Virus record (IMG/VR): IMGVR_UViG_3300017728_000052
Location: 1-34,110 of that record
DNA length: 34,110 bases
Source: a virus
Reading direction: 5' to 3' (one strand)
In this document: positions 1 to 5,727 of the stretch, in pieces
Position numbering within the stretch: position 1 is the stretch's first letter
Layout of the letters: each line of letters starts with the position of its first letter
Program-made: the position numbers and the translations under genes
Notes under the pieces: model-generated
Seen by the model: only the letters and a program-made list of their open reading frames with translations
The model's database searches: none
What the model was told of the DNA's origin: nothing

Positions 1-115
1 CACTAAGGCAGAGGCTGACACACGCTACCCATTCTTAGGCAATGACAGCATCATCCGTACCAATGGGCAGACCATTACTGCTGACATCACAATCAGTGCG
101 ACAACTAACGGTGTA
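1..115. repeat. Left copy of 115-bp terminal direct repeat
   Basis: The first 115 bases are identical to the last 115 of the window. The reading frame of the fibre gene starting at 33715 continues without a break through this copy to a stop at 179-181, so the contig is circular or terminally redundant. Because the repeat lies wholly inside a coding sequence, an assembly overlap of a circularly permuted genome is more likely than a genuine packaging repeat. This is inference. Confidence 0.95.
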
Positions 116-181
116 TCGGCTGGCCCTATTACACAGGATAATGCCACCGTCACTGTTAACGGATATTGGAGTATCGTATGA
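2..181 (+). CDS. Fibre/adhesin protein with MPYIG start, 3' part (junction-spanning)
   Basis: This is the C-terminal part of the protein that starts at 33715. Codons from position 2 are in frame with that gene after circular closure and end at TGA 179-181, giving about 153 residues in total. It includes the segment YTKAEADTRYPFLG, a form common near the ends of phage fibre-shaft or head-binding domains. The last codons (Y-W-S-I-V) contain TTGGAG, which serves as the ribosome-binding site for the next gene at 178 (ATGA overlap). Function inferred: virion-attached fibre or adaptor subunit. Confidence 0.8.
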   Translation, partial: TKAEADTRYPFLGNDSIIRTNGQTITADITISATTNGVSAGPITQDNATVTVNGYWSIV

Positions 182-564
182 CCAGTCAGTTAAATGTAGA
201 TACTATTGCAGATAAGGCTGGTACTGGTCCTGTTGGGTTAACGAAGCAGAGTGCGGCAAAGGTTTGGGTGGATTTTAATGGCTCTGGAACAATCGCAATC
301 CGTGACAGTTTTTCAGTATCTAGTATTACAGATAATGGCACTTCTGATTACACGACAACTTTTGCGTCTGCTATGAGTAATGATGATTTTGCAGTGTCAG
401 CGCAGTCAACATCTACTGGTGCTGGTTATATCTGTAATGCACCTAAAAATGCAGCATCTGGAAGTATCTCCACTACCATAATAAGGTCAATCGGTATTGA
501 TTTTAATGGAAATACAAATGACCACGAGTTTGTGCATCATATTATCCACGGAGACCTTGCATAA
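178..564 (+). CDS. Short fibre-like paralogue 1 of cassette array (128 aa)
   Basis: First of eight paralogues (here called the GDLA family) sharing AK-x-W, then an aromatic residue, D-S-F-N/S-x-S-S-x-T-D-N-G-T, an F-x(2-3)-M-x-N segment and a C-terminal G-D-L-A. The start is ATG 178, not an upstream in-frame TTG at 166, because GGAG lies 6 bases before ATG 178 and the ATG overlaps the preceding stop (ATGA). The N-terminus (MTSQLNVDTI) is of a type common in marine phage fibre proteins; 'LTKQSAAKVW' is shared with the paralogue at 31289. It lacks catalytic motifs, membrane segments and a signal peptide. Likely a beta-rich virion-surface or receptor-binding subunit; function is inferred from context. 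Confidence 0.8.
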   Translation: MTSQLNVDTIADKAGTGPVGLTKQSAAKVWVDFNGSGTIAIRDSFSVSSITDNGTSDYTTTFASAMSNDDFAVSAQSTSTGAGYICNAPKNAASGSISTTIIRSIGIDFNGNTNDHEFVHHIIHGDLA

Positions 565-566
565 TG
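550..566 (+). promoter_or_regulatory. Cassette junction repeat: GDLA codons double as next RBS
   Basis: GGAGACCTTGCATAATG encodes the last residues G-D-L-A, the stop TAA and the overlapping ATG of the next gene; GGAG is the Shine-Dalgarno element. The same junction recurs at 951-967, 1355-1368, 1714-1730, 31640-31653, 32053-32069, 32415-32431 and 33701-33717. Variants end in TAATG or ATGA, and 31640 has GGGGACTTAGC. The next gene is not always a family member: it is a holin candidate at 1728, a putative assembly protein at 32429 and an MPYIG protein at 33715. Confidence 0.85.
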
Positions 567-965
567 GCTAGTTTACTTAAAGTAGATTCACTAACAGGTG
601 TAACCACCGCTGGTTCTATTAGCGTTACTGGCGAGGGCAACTCAACCACGACTAATCTTCAGCAGGGGTTGGCGAAGTCTTGGTACAAGTTAAACGGTTC
701 TGGAACCATCAGTGGATATGACAGTTTTAATATTGCGTCTTTCACCGATAACGGAACAGGAGACTATTCTGGAACTTTTACCAGCGCAATGGGAAATGCA
801 AACTATTCTGCCAGTGCTAACACAGGTTCCGCTGATGTGTTTGGTTCTGTTGACGGTGGTAATCAGGCAACAACTCTTTTGCGAGTTACATCGTATTACC
901 ACTCTAATAGTGCCAACCTTGACCGCGCACAAGTATATGCAATAGCAGCAGGAGACCTAGCATAA
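564..965 (+). CDS. Short fibre-like paralogue 2 (133 aa)
   Basis: GDLA-family member. The N-terminal block TAGSISVTGEGNSTTTNLQQ (about residues 15-34) is almost identical in protein to the block in the gene at 31651, yet the DNA differs at many synonymous sites, so the similarity is maintained rather than recent. A core with D-S-F-N-I-A-S-F-T-D-N-G-T-G-D-Y follows, then F-T-S-A-M-G-N-A-N-Y and terminal GDLA. The ATG overlaps the preceding TAA (TAATG). Probable virion-surface subunit, by context only. Confidence 0.8.
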   Translation: MASLLKVDSLTGVTTAGSISVTGEGNSTTTNLQQGLAKSWYKLNGSGTISGYDSFNIASFTDNGTGDYSGTFTSAMGNANYSASANTGSADVFGSVDGGNQATTLLRVTSYYHSNSANLDRAQVYAIAAGDLA

Positions 966-1369
966 TGGCAAGCGAACTTAGAGTTAACACCCTGAAGGAT
1001 GCCAGCGGTAATAACAGCATTGCTACTAGCTTTGTGGCGGGTGGTAGTGCAAAGTGTTGGGCAAACTTCAATGGCACAGGGACCGCTGCCACTCGTGACA
1101 GTTTCAATCTTTCTAGTTTAACAGATAACGCCACTGGTGATTTTACCATTTCTTTCTCATCTTCTTTTAGCAATAACGACTACGCTGTAGGGGGTACAAC
1201 TCGTTCTGCAGGTGTAATATCTGGGGGTAGTTATCAAGCACCAGCAGATAGTGATTCTGACCAAGCAACAGGTTCTTTAAGAGCATATACAATTAGTCTT
1301 AGCAGCGGCAGTCTTACTGTTGCTGATATAAGTTATTGCTATCCTAGTTTACAAGGAGACCTCGCATGA
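965..1369 (+). CDS. Short fibre-like paralogue 3 (134 aa)
   Basis: GDLA-family member with an 'ELRVNTLKDASGN' N-terminus instead of the TAGS block. The core A-K-C-W-A-N-F-N-G-T-G-T followed by D-S-F-N-L-S-S-L-T-D-N-A-T-G-D-F is clear. The variable middle (about residues 70-115) is rich in Ser and Gly. It starts in a TAATG overlap and ends in ATGA, so its translation is coupled on both sides. Role inferred as in the neighbouring paralogues. Confidence 0.8.
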   Translation: MASELRVNTLKDASGNNSIATSFVAGGSAKCWANFNGTGTAATRDSFNLSSLTDNATGDFTISFSSSFSNNDYAVGGTTRSAGVISGGSYQAPADSDSDQATGSLRAYTISLSSGSLTVADISYCYPSLQGDLA

Positions 1370-1728
1370 GTAAGGCAGCAGAACTAGCCGAGTTTGGCAG
1401 CGGTATCTCTAGCGGCCCTAATGCTGTCGAGGGTTTGGCGAAGTCTTGGTGTCATTTTAATGGCACTGCGGGTTCAGTTTCTTTTGAGGACAGTTTTAAT
1501 AAAAGTTCTATTACCGATGTTGCTACTGGCAGATTTACTACAGCATTTACAAACAATATGGGCAACGCACATTATGCAGAAACCCCTTCTTCTAGTTACT
1601 TATCTGGTATTTGGGACCAGACAAACATGATATCATCTAGTTGCCAAATTTTTACTGCTGATTCGCCATCAGGCGCACTTTCAGATAGGGAACCGACTGT
1701 ATCAGTGACAATAGGAGACCTAGCATAA
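1366..1728 (+). CDS. Short fibre-like paralogue 4 (120 aa)
   Basis: GDLA-family member with a short N-terminus (MSKAAELAEFGSGISSG) before G-L-A-K-S-W-C-H-F-N-G-T. A 15-bp stretch (ttggcgaagtcttgg) is identical to the equivalent place in the gene at 564, a possible recombination patch. The core reads D-S-F-N-K-S-S-I-T-D-V-A-T-G-R-F. It is the last fibre cassette before the lysis block, and its GDLA/SD junction drives the holin-like gene at 1728. Confidence 0.8.
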   Translation: MSKAAELAEFGSGISSGPNAVEGLAKSWCHFNGTAGSVSFEDSFNKSSITDVATGRFTTAFTNNMGNAHYAETPSSSYLSGIWDQTNMISSSCQIFTADSPSGALSDREPTVSVTIGDLA

Positions 1729-1895
1729 TGAACGATGAAACCAAAGTTGTCCTAGATGTGGCTGCTGGCACAGGCACGGTTGCCGCGTGGATGGCTATGG
1801 TTCCTGACTTTGTAGCATTGTTTACTGGCGTCTGGGTGTTGATACGCATCTTTGAAACCAAGACCGTTCAGAGGCTTCTAGGGAAAGATGTTTAA
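1728..1895 (+). CDS. Putative class II-type small holin (55 aa)
   Basis: Small ORF from the ATG overlapping the previous stop (TAATG). The protein has an acidic N-terminus (MNDETK), a hydrophobic stretch from about residue 13 to 41 (G-T-V-A-A-W-M-A-M-V-P through V-W-V-L-I-R-I-F), then a basic tail (K-T-V-Q-R-L-L-G-K). Size and layout resemble T7 gp17.5-type holins and small holin-like proteins next to fibre genes in marine podophages. It is followed by endolysin-block genes. The product is predicted to insert in the inner membrane and to time lysis. A second holin candidate lies at 3294, so the division of labour is unclear. Confidence 0.65.
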   Translation: MNDETKVVLDVAAGTGTVAAWMAMVPDFVALFTGVWVLIRIFETKTVQRLLGKDV

Positions 1896-2091
1896 GGCAA
1901 TCGTACTGGCTTGCGCGATAGCGACTCCAACCGATTGTATCGAATTTCACGACACTCGCGGCCCCTACGATACCCGCGCTGCATGTGAACGCCGTGCAAT
2001 GGAAATGGGGCGTGACGTTGGCGAAATGGTTAATGGCATGCAGCCAAAGAAGTGGCGATGCCAGACATTGAAAAAGGGCATGCTGTCTTAA
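1888..2091 (+). CDS. Small Cys-containing, possibly exported protein (67 aa)
   Basis: The ATG lies within the end of the preceding gene (8-base overlap). The N-terminus (MFKAIVLACAIATPTDC) is short and hydrophobic, like a signal or lipoprotein-type leader, though no canonical lipobox is evident. The rest is polar with four cysteines in total (C9, C17, C33, C58) that could form disulphides in the periplasm. I do not recognise the family. Position in the lysis block suggests an envelope role; an outer-membrane spanin subunit is possible but not demonstrated. Confidence 0.55.
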   Translation: MFKAIVLACAIATPTDCIEFHDTRGPYDTRAACERRAMEMGRDVGEMVNGMQPKKWRCQTLKKGMLS

Positions 2092-2591
2092 TGGAACCGA
2101 TTAGCACTGCATTAGCTGGCATGGCGCTTGTGAAAGCAAGTGTGGATGGTATTAAGTCAGCCCTTGGTACTGCCAAGGACATTAGTGCTATTGCAGGCGA
2201 CATAGACGCGCTGCTTAACGGTCAACAGCAAGTACAAGCTGCAAGCAACAAGAAAGGCGGCATGGGTATAGCAGACCAGTTTGGCGTTCAGAGTGTTGCA
2301 AAGGAAATCATAGATGCAAGGCTGGCTGCTGAACAGGTGGCTGAAGTCAGGCGATTAACAGACCACAGATTTGGTGCTGGCACATGGCAATCTATATTAG
2401 ACGAACGTGCTAAAAGAATACGCGAGGCCAGGGAAGCCCAGGCCAAGGCGCGTAGAGAAGCGGCGCTTTCCCAGCAAGAGATGATTGATAGTTTTAAGAT
2501 TGGACTGGCTGTCTTTGCACTTACTTGCGTAGTAGTCGGGCTGTTTATCACGGTGATGGTATCAACAGCAAAAGCGATTGGCATTGGATGA
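2091..2591 (+). CDS. Lysis-block protein with C-terminal membrane segment (166 aa)
   Basis: Start chosen at the ATG overlapping the upstream stop (TAATG); an earlier in-frame ATG at 2052 would overlap 40 bases of the previous gene. The N-terminus (MEPISTALAGMALVKASVD) is amphipathic. A long charged helix follows at about residues 85-135 (repeated E-R/A-K patterns, R-E-A-R-E-A-Q-A-K-A-R-R-E-A), and a single hydrophobic segment lies at about residues 140-160 near the C-terminus. Proteins of this layout are frequent in marine podophage lysis regions, but no function is established to my knowledge. Tail-anchored inner-membrane topology is inferred. Confidence 0.7.
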   Translation: MEPISTALAGMALVKASVDGIKSALGTAKDISAIAGDIDALLNGQQQVQAASNKKGGMGIADQFGVQSVAKEIIDARLAAEQVAEVRRLTDHRFGAGTWQSILDERAKRIREAREAQAKARREAALSQQEMIDSFKIGLAVFALTCVVVGLFITVMVSTAKAIGIG

Positions 2592-3004
2592 GTACGACAA
2601 CAGGGCTTATCGGTGAATATCAGGCCGCTGCCATTGTGTTATCATTAGGTTGGCGGGTGTCTATGTGCCAGCAAGACAAGGTTGATTTACTAGCGTGGAA
2701 AGATGATGAATTTATCAGGATACAAGTTAAGACTGCGAGCCTACTATTACAGAAAGGCAAGCGCCTTCCGTGTTACCATTTTCAGTTTGGGCATGGACGC
2801 CAGAATAAAATTATTGGGAGTGTTAAGGACTATGACATATTATGCTGTGTGGGCTATCAACATAGGAAAGCAGTGTTCTTGCCAGTTTCTGAGGTGCAAC
2901 AAAAGTCAAAGCGCATGTCGCCTAAGTTATTTGATGAAGATAAAGCGGAGTTTTATTCGTTTAATAAAGCGTTGGCGGCAGTAAGAGGACGTAGAGATAA
3001 CTAA
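2588..3004 (+). CDS. PD-(D/E)XK endonuclease, I-Ssp6803I-like (QxK type)
   Basis: Start is the ATG in the ATGA overlap with the previous gene. The N-terminus T-G-L-I-G-E-Y-Q-A-A-A contains the conserved Glu (E10), D33 lies in K-V-D-L-L-A-W, and I-Q-V-K-T-A (Q46, K48) forms the atypical D...QxK catalytic core seen in the group I intron endonuclease I-Ssp6803I family (PDDEXK_5-like). The 138 residues fit that family. No group I intron was recognised, and the gene is embedded in the lysis block, so it may be a free-standing homing enzyme or a domesticated phage nuclease. Family assignment is from motif memory. Confidence 0.7.
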   Translation: MSTTTGLIGEYQAAAIVLSLGWRVSMCQQDKVDLLAWKDDEFIRIQVKTASLLLQKGKRLPCYHFQFGHGRQNKIIGSVKDYDILCCVGYQHRKAVFLPVSEVQQKSKRMSPKLFDEDKAEFYSFNKALAAVRGRRDN

Positions 3005-3294
3005 TGAAACAAGCAGCGACAAAGTTAAACGAAGCAAGCGAAATAACAATTCCATTGCGGAATCTTATAAGCATGATTGCTTTTACGGCAGTCAGTGTTT
3101 GGGTTTATTTTGGGCTGACAGAACGCATTAGTTTTCTTGAACACAATCTTGAACTGACAATGGAAGAAGTTGAGGAGAACGACAACTGGATTGATGAGTT
3201 TCAACCACCCAAATCTGTACAAGATACGGTTGCAAGAGTTCACGACTTAGAAATAGAAATAGAAAAACTTAAACTTATGTTAGAGGCAAGGTAA
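3004..3294 (+). CDS. Single-TM coiled-coil protein, i-spanin candidate (96 aa)
   Basis: Coupled by TAATG to the upstream gene. A hydrophobic segment at about residues 20-37 (I-S-M-I-A-F-T-A-V-S-V-W-V-Y-F-G-L) follows a short basic N-terminus, giving N-in/C-out topology. The remainder is heptad-rich and acidic (L-E-H-N-L-E-L-T-M-E-E-V-E-E, then V-H-D-L-E-I-E-I-E-K-L-K-L-M-L-E), predicted coiled coil. Position next to a holin and size match inner-membrane spanin subunits (Rz-like), but no overlapping Rz1-type lipoprotein gene was found, so the name is tentative. Confidence 0.65.
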   Translation: MKQAATKLNEASEITIPLRNLISMIAFTAVSVWVYFGLTERISFLEHNLELTMEEVEENDNWIDEFQPPKSVQDTVARVHDLEIEIEKLKLMLEAR

Positions 3295-3689
3295 TGTTAC
3301 AAGCACTAATCGGCCCAGCTACTGATTTAATTGGCAAGTTTGTCGAGGACAAAGACCAGAAAAACAAGCTGGCTCACGAAATAGCTACAATGGCTGAGCG
3401 TCACGCGCAAGAACTAGCCAAGGGGCAGTTAGCTGTAAATGCTGAGGAAGCCAAGTCAAAAAACCTGTTTGTGTCAGGCTGGCGGCCTAGTGTTGGCTGG
3501 TGCTGTAGCCTAGCTTTATTCGCCCACTTTCTAGTGTTCCCAACTATGGATGTAGTGACAGCCTACATGGGCATAGAGGCTGTGGCTTATCCATCTTTTG
3601 ACATGGATAGCCTAATGACTGTATTATTAGGCATGCTTGGGCTAGGCGGTATGCGTAGCTTTGAAAAATCAAAGGGGCTGACAAAATGA
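3294..3689 (+). CDS. Holin of the 3-TM gene-transfer-agent type
   Basis: The 131-residue protein has an N-terminal amphipathic charged helix (about residues 1-55), then F-V-S-G-W-R-P-S-V-G-W leading into a hydrophobic segment (about 66-86), a second hydrophobic stretch (about 105-120) and the ending L-G-L-G-G-M-R-S-F-E-K. The 'GWRP' and 'GLGGMRSFEK' signatures are typical of the GTA_holin_3TM family. It would permeabilise the inner membrane for the M15 peptidase encoded 0.15 kb downstream. Start ATG overlaps the upstream TAA (TAATG); its stop overlaps the next ATG (ATGA). Confidence 0.8.
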   Translation: MLQALIGPATDLIGKFVEDKDQKNKLAHEIATMAERHAQELAKGQLAVNAEEAKSKNLFVSGWRPSVGWCCSLALFAHFLVFPTMDVVTAYMGIEAVAYPSFDMDSLMTVLLGMLGLGGMRSFEKSKGLTK

Positions 3690-3838
3690 AACGCGGATTA
3701 TATTCTAACATTCATGCAAAAAAGAAACGTATTGCTGCTGGGTCTGGTGAGAAAATGCGCAAACCTGGAAGCAAGGGTGCGCCGACAGCCAAGGCTTTTA
3801 AGCAATCGGCAAAGACAGCAAAGAAGAAAAAGAAATGA
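3686..3838 (+). CDS. Very basic small protein, conserved marine-phage type (50 aa)
   Basis: Begins in an ATGA overlap with the holin and ends in an ATGA overlap with the endolysin, so it is translationally coupled on both sides. The product starts M-K-R-G-L-Y-S-N-I-H-A-K-K-K-R and contains R-I-A-A-G-S-G-E-K-M-R-K-P-G-S-K-G-A-P-T. It ends in a poly-lysine tail. I recognise this 'AAGSGEKMRKPGSKGAP' form from small proteins in marine podophages. Function is unknown; nucleic-acid or membrane binding is suggested only by charge. Confidence 0.75.
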   Translation: MKRGLYSNIHAKKKRIAAGSGEKMRKPGSKGAPTAKAFKQSAKTAKKKKK

Positions 3839-4290
3839 CCTACCCTCTGTCGCCAAACTTTACCTTAGAAGAAATGGTGAAGTCTCAGGTTGCGGAACGT
3901 AAGGGTATTCCCAACGCCCCAGAACTGCATCACATTGAGGCTATGGAACTGTTGTGTGAAAAGATATTGCAGCCTATCCGAGATGAGTTTGGTTCGTTCG
4001 TGGTTTCATCAGGGTATCGCAGCCCAGAGTTATGCGTTGCAATTGGCAGTAGTTTGGACAGCCAACATGCCAAGGGTGAGGCAGCAGACTTTGAGGTAGC
4101 AGGCGTAGATAACTATGACCTGGCAAAATGGATTGAGGACAACCTAGACTATGACCAGCTTATTCTTGAGTGTTATACTGGCGGCAACTCTGGCTGGATA
4201 CATTGCAGCTACATTGAAGGCGGTCGAGGTGAGTCGCTTACATATAACAAGCAAGACGGGTACACCCACGGGCTGAACAAAGATGGCTAA
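3835..4290 (+). CDS. Endolysin: peptidase M15 family (D-Ala-D-Ala / L-Ala-D-Glu type)
   Basis: This 151-residue zinc peptidase has S-S-G-Y-R-S-P (58-64), the first metal motif S-x-H-x(2)-G-x-A-x-D (S76, H78, D85) and the second metal site W-I-H-C-S (H123). These are the HxxGxAxD and WxH motifs of M15_3 peptidases, which cut peptidoglycan stem peptides. No signal peptide is seen, so release depends on a holin (3294 or 1728). Length is typical for phage M15 endolysins. Start ATG overlaps the stop of the basic small gene. Confidence 0.88.
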   Translation: MTYPLSPNFTLEEMVKSQVAERKGIPNAPELHHIEAMELLCEKILQPIRDEFGSFVVSSGYRSPELCVAIGSSLDSQHAKGEAADFEVAGVDNYDLAKWIEDNLDYDQLILECYTGGNSGWIHCSYIEGGRGESLTYNKQDGYTHGLNKDG

Positions 4291-4552
4291 GTCACCAGCA
4301 TGGCAGCGCAAGGCAGGCAAAAGTAAGTCAGGTGGTCTGAACGCTAAGGGCCGTGCATCTGCCAAACGCCAGGGTATGAATCTAAAAGCCCCTGTATCTC
4401 GTAAGCAGGCAAAGAAGTCGCCCAAGTCAGCAGCTAGGCGTAAGAGTTTTTGTGCTAGAATGAAAGGCATGAAGAAGAAGCTGACAAGTAAGAAGACAGC
4501 GCGTGACCCGAATAGTCGTATCAACAAAGCCCTGCGCAAATGGGATTGTTAG
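4283..4552 (+). CDS. Lys/Arg-rich small protein, DUF6321-like (89 aa)
   Basis: The ATG lies 8 bases inside the endolysin gene. The product begins M-A-K-S-P-A-W-Q-R-K-A-G-K and has G-G-L-N-A-K-G-R-A-S-A-K-R-Q-G-M-N-L-K-A-P-V and R-R-K-S-F-C-A-R-M-K-G-M, an arrangement I associate with the DUF6321 phage proteins. It is extremely basic, suggesting nucleic-acid binding, for example genome condensation; no function is established. It is the last rightward gene of the lysis block, and its TAG interlocks with the TAA of the convergent leftward gene (4549), with no room for a terminator between them. Confidence 0.75.
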   Translation: MAKSPAWQRKAGKSKSGGLNAKGRASAKRQGMNLKAPVSRKQAKKSPKSAARRKSFCARMKGMKKKLTSKKTARDPNSRINKALRKWDC

Positions 4553-4770
4553 TTACAAATAACTAAACTATATCCAGTGCCATCTCTGTGTTTAAATGCT
4601 TTGTAAGGAAGTTTGTAATGTCGCGCAGCATCCCTTGCCCTTTCATGTTCAAGCCAGTTATCGAACGTGATTGCCTCACCAGCTTTCAAACTCTTTAAGA
4701 ATGTCCACCTTCCTCTTTTCCTTGCTGGCTTGCCCAGCTTTGGCTGCCCACAACACTCGCATCTTTTCAT
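4549..4770 (-). CDS. Small zinc-binding protein (CxCCGQPK), unknown function
   Basis: The ATG at 4770 is preceded by GGAGGG (7-base spacing), the strongest RBS type in the early region. The 73-residue protein starts M-K-R-C-E-C-C-G-Q-P-K, a zinc-knuckle-like N-terminus, followed by a basic linker and a C-terminal domain (I-T-F-D-N-W-L-E-H-E-R-A-R-D-A-A-R-H-Y) ending T-G-Y-S-L-V-I-C. Only C4, C6 and C7 are clustered, so metal binding is uncertain. It overlaps the gene at 4676-4906 by 95 bases in another frame. Last gene of the leftward recombination operon. Confidence 0.7.
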   Translation of the reverse strand: MKRCECCGQPKLGKPARKRGRWTFLKSLKAGEAITFDNWLEHERARDAARHYKLPYKAFKHRDGTGYSLVICN

Positions 4771-4906
4771 AACATTCCCTCCTGTTTAGCGAATAGCAGA
4801 TGGGTTGCTTACTCCCAAGTATTACCCATCCACCATCTTTTATATAATGTTTGTGACCGCACACGGCGCATGCAATCTGGCGTGAATCAAACTTTTTCTT
4901 TGCCAT
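4676..4906 (-). CDS. Putative zinc-ribbon protein overlapping its neighbour (76 aa)
   Basis: The N-terminal half reads like a true gene: A-C-A-V-C-G-H-K-H (CxxC), then I-C-Y-S-L-N-R-R-E-C (second Cys pair), making a four-cysteine zinc site plausible. The second half (after about residue 46) runs for 95 bases over the strongly supported gene at 4549-4770 in the +1 frame. Its RBS is weak (GGAAG touching the ATG), with coupling to the end of the DUF6378-like gene. Possibilities are a true long overlap, a shorter ancestral gene with a read-on tail, or a frameshifted fusion of the two. Confidence 0.5.
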   Translation of the reverse strand: MAKKKFDSRQIACAVCGHKHYIKDGGWVILGSKQPICYSLNRRECYEKMRVLWAAKAGQASKEKRKVDILKEFESW

Positions 4907-5198
4907 CTTCCAGCAGTTCTAAAGCAATCGCGCTGTAGCCTATGATGTCTACGAATGAGTCTATGTGATTACAGTTCAAACCAAACTCATCCTTGGCTGA
5001 TAACCTGGATAGTTTTACCGCTATCATAAAGGCACAGACCTGTGTTTCAGTCATCTTGTGGCCTGTAATCATAGACCCCATTTCACTGATTTGCCGGAAG
5101 TTATCACCCACCGTTCCATACCTAGACCGTTCCAAGAGTACATCCTTGCAATGGTCTAAAGCATGAAAGGCAGTTTCCAAGTTAGAAAGGGACTTCAT
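4887..5198 (-). CDS. DUF6378-like phage protein
   Basis: The 103-residue product (from the second of two adjacent ATGs, 5201 and 5198) contains L-L-E-R-S-R-Y-G, then F-M-I-A-V-K-L-S-R-L and H-I-D-S-F-V-D-I-I-G-Y-S-A-I-A. This ERxxxYG ... MxxxKxxR ... DxxxDxxGY layout matches the DUF6378 family of small all-alpha phage proteins. Function is not established, although the acidic helix pattern recalls MazG-type nucleotide pyrophosphohydrolases. No RBS is visible; the start lies within the last codons of the upstream SSB-like gene, so translational coupling is likely. Confidence 0.65.
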   Translation of the reverse strand: MKSLSNLETAFHALDHCKDVLLERSRYGTVGDNFRQISEMGSMITGHKMTETQVCAFMIAVKLSRLSAKDEFGLNCNHIDSFVDIIGYSAIALELLEDGKEKV

Positions 5199-5514
5199 CA
5201 TCAAGTGCCATCTGTGGCTTAGGTGCTGCTGGTGTTTCCATTGACTCGGCAATCTTACGCATGCCGCCCTGTCTTACGTTAGCAGCAATGCTTTCACCGC
5301 TTGTGTAATCCTCTGCAATGCGTTCACTGATACTCACATCAATAGAACCATCCTCATTTGCAAAGACAGAGATTTGATGCCGTGTGTCCTTGCTTAGAAC
5401 CACATCGCCTGGTTCCTTACCTACATAGGGCTTCCAGTTTGAGTTGCTATGGGTTGCTTTCTTGTCTGGGTCATTCGCAAAGCAGCGAATAGTGGTGATT
5501 TTTCTCAAGGCCAT
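5182..5514 (-). CDS. Small protein with SSB-type acidic C-terminal tip
   Basis: A 110-residue protein that ends A-L-D-D-E-V-P-F, very close to the DDDIPF tip by which bacterial single-stranded-DNA-binding proteins recruit partners. The N-terminal about 75 residues (start M-A-L-R-K-I-T-T-I-R-C-F, with H-Q-I-S-V-F-A-N-E-D-G) could form a small beta barrel, and a Pro/Ala linker precedes the tip. I cannot show an OB fold by eye. Position between a RecT/Erf-type annealing gene and other recombination genes supports an SSB role. ATG overlaps the preceding TAA (TAATG). Confidence 0.6.
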   Translation of the reverse strand: MALRKITTIRCFANDPDKKATHSNSNWKPYVGKEPGDVVLSKDTRHQISVFANEDGSIDVSISERIAEDYTSGESIAANVRQGGMRKIAESMETPAAPKPQMALDDEVPF

Positions 5515-5726
5515 TAGTCTTCTCCTTCTTGGTTTTTAGGTATAAGTTTAGATAGCTTTACACTTATGTAAGGTATTTCCTGTGCTGTGTTATTGTTCCA
5601 CCCAGAAATAATGTATGTTTCCCCACTGAGGGTCATGTAACCCTTCATGTCTGGGCTTTTATCGTTGCCTTTTTTGTTATAAGGGAACATCGCACCGTTC
5701 AAGTCTTTGTGTTTGAAAGCCTCCAC
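5514..5726 (-). CDS. DUF736-like small protein (70 aa)
   Basis: The best start is GTG 5726: GGAG lies 6 bases upstream and the GTG begins one base after the stop of the annealing-protein gene. An ATG at 5759 would overlap that gene and has no RBS. The protein has M-K-G-Y-M-T-L-S-G-E-T-Y-I-I-S-G-W and E-I-P-Y-I-S-V-K-L-S; the final 'YxSVKL' strand is the hallmark of DUF736-type proteins. Function is unknown. Co-transcription with the annealing and SSB-like genes suggests an accessory DNA-metabolism role. Confidence 0.65.
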   Translation of the reverse strand: MEAFKHKDLNGAMFPYNKKGNDKSPDMKGYMTLSGETYIISGWNNNTAQEIPYISVKLSKLIPKNQEGED

Positions 5727-5727
5727 T

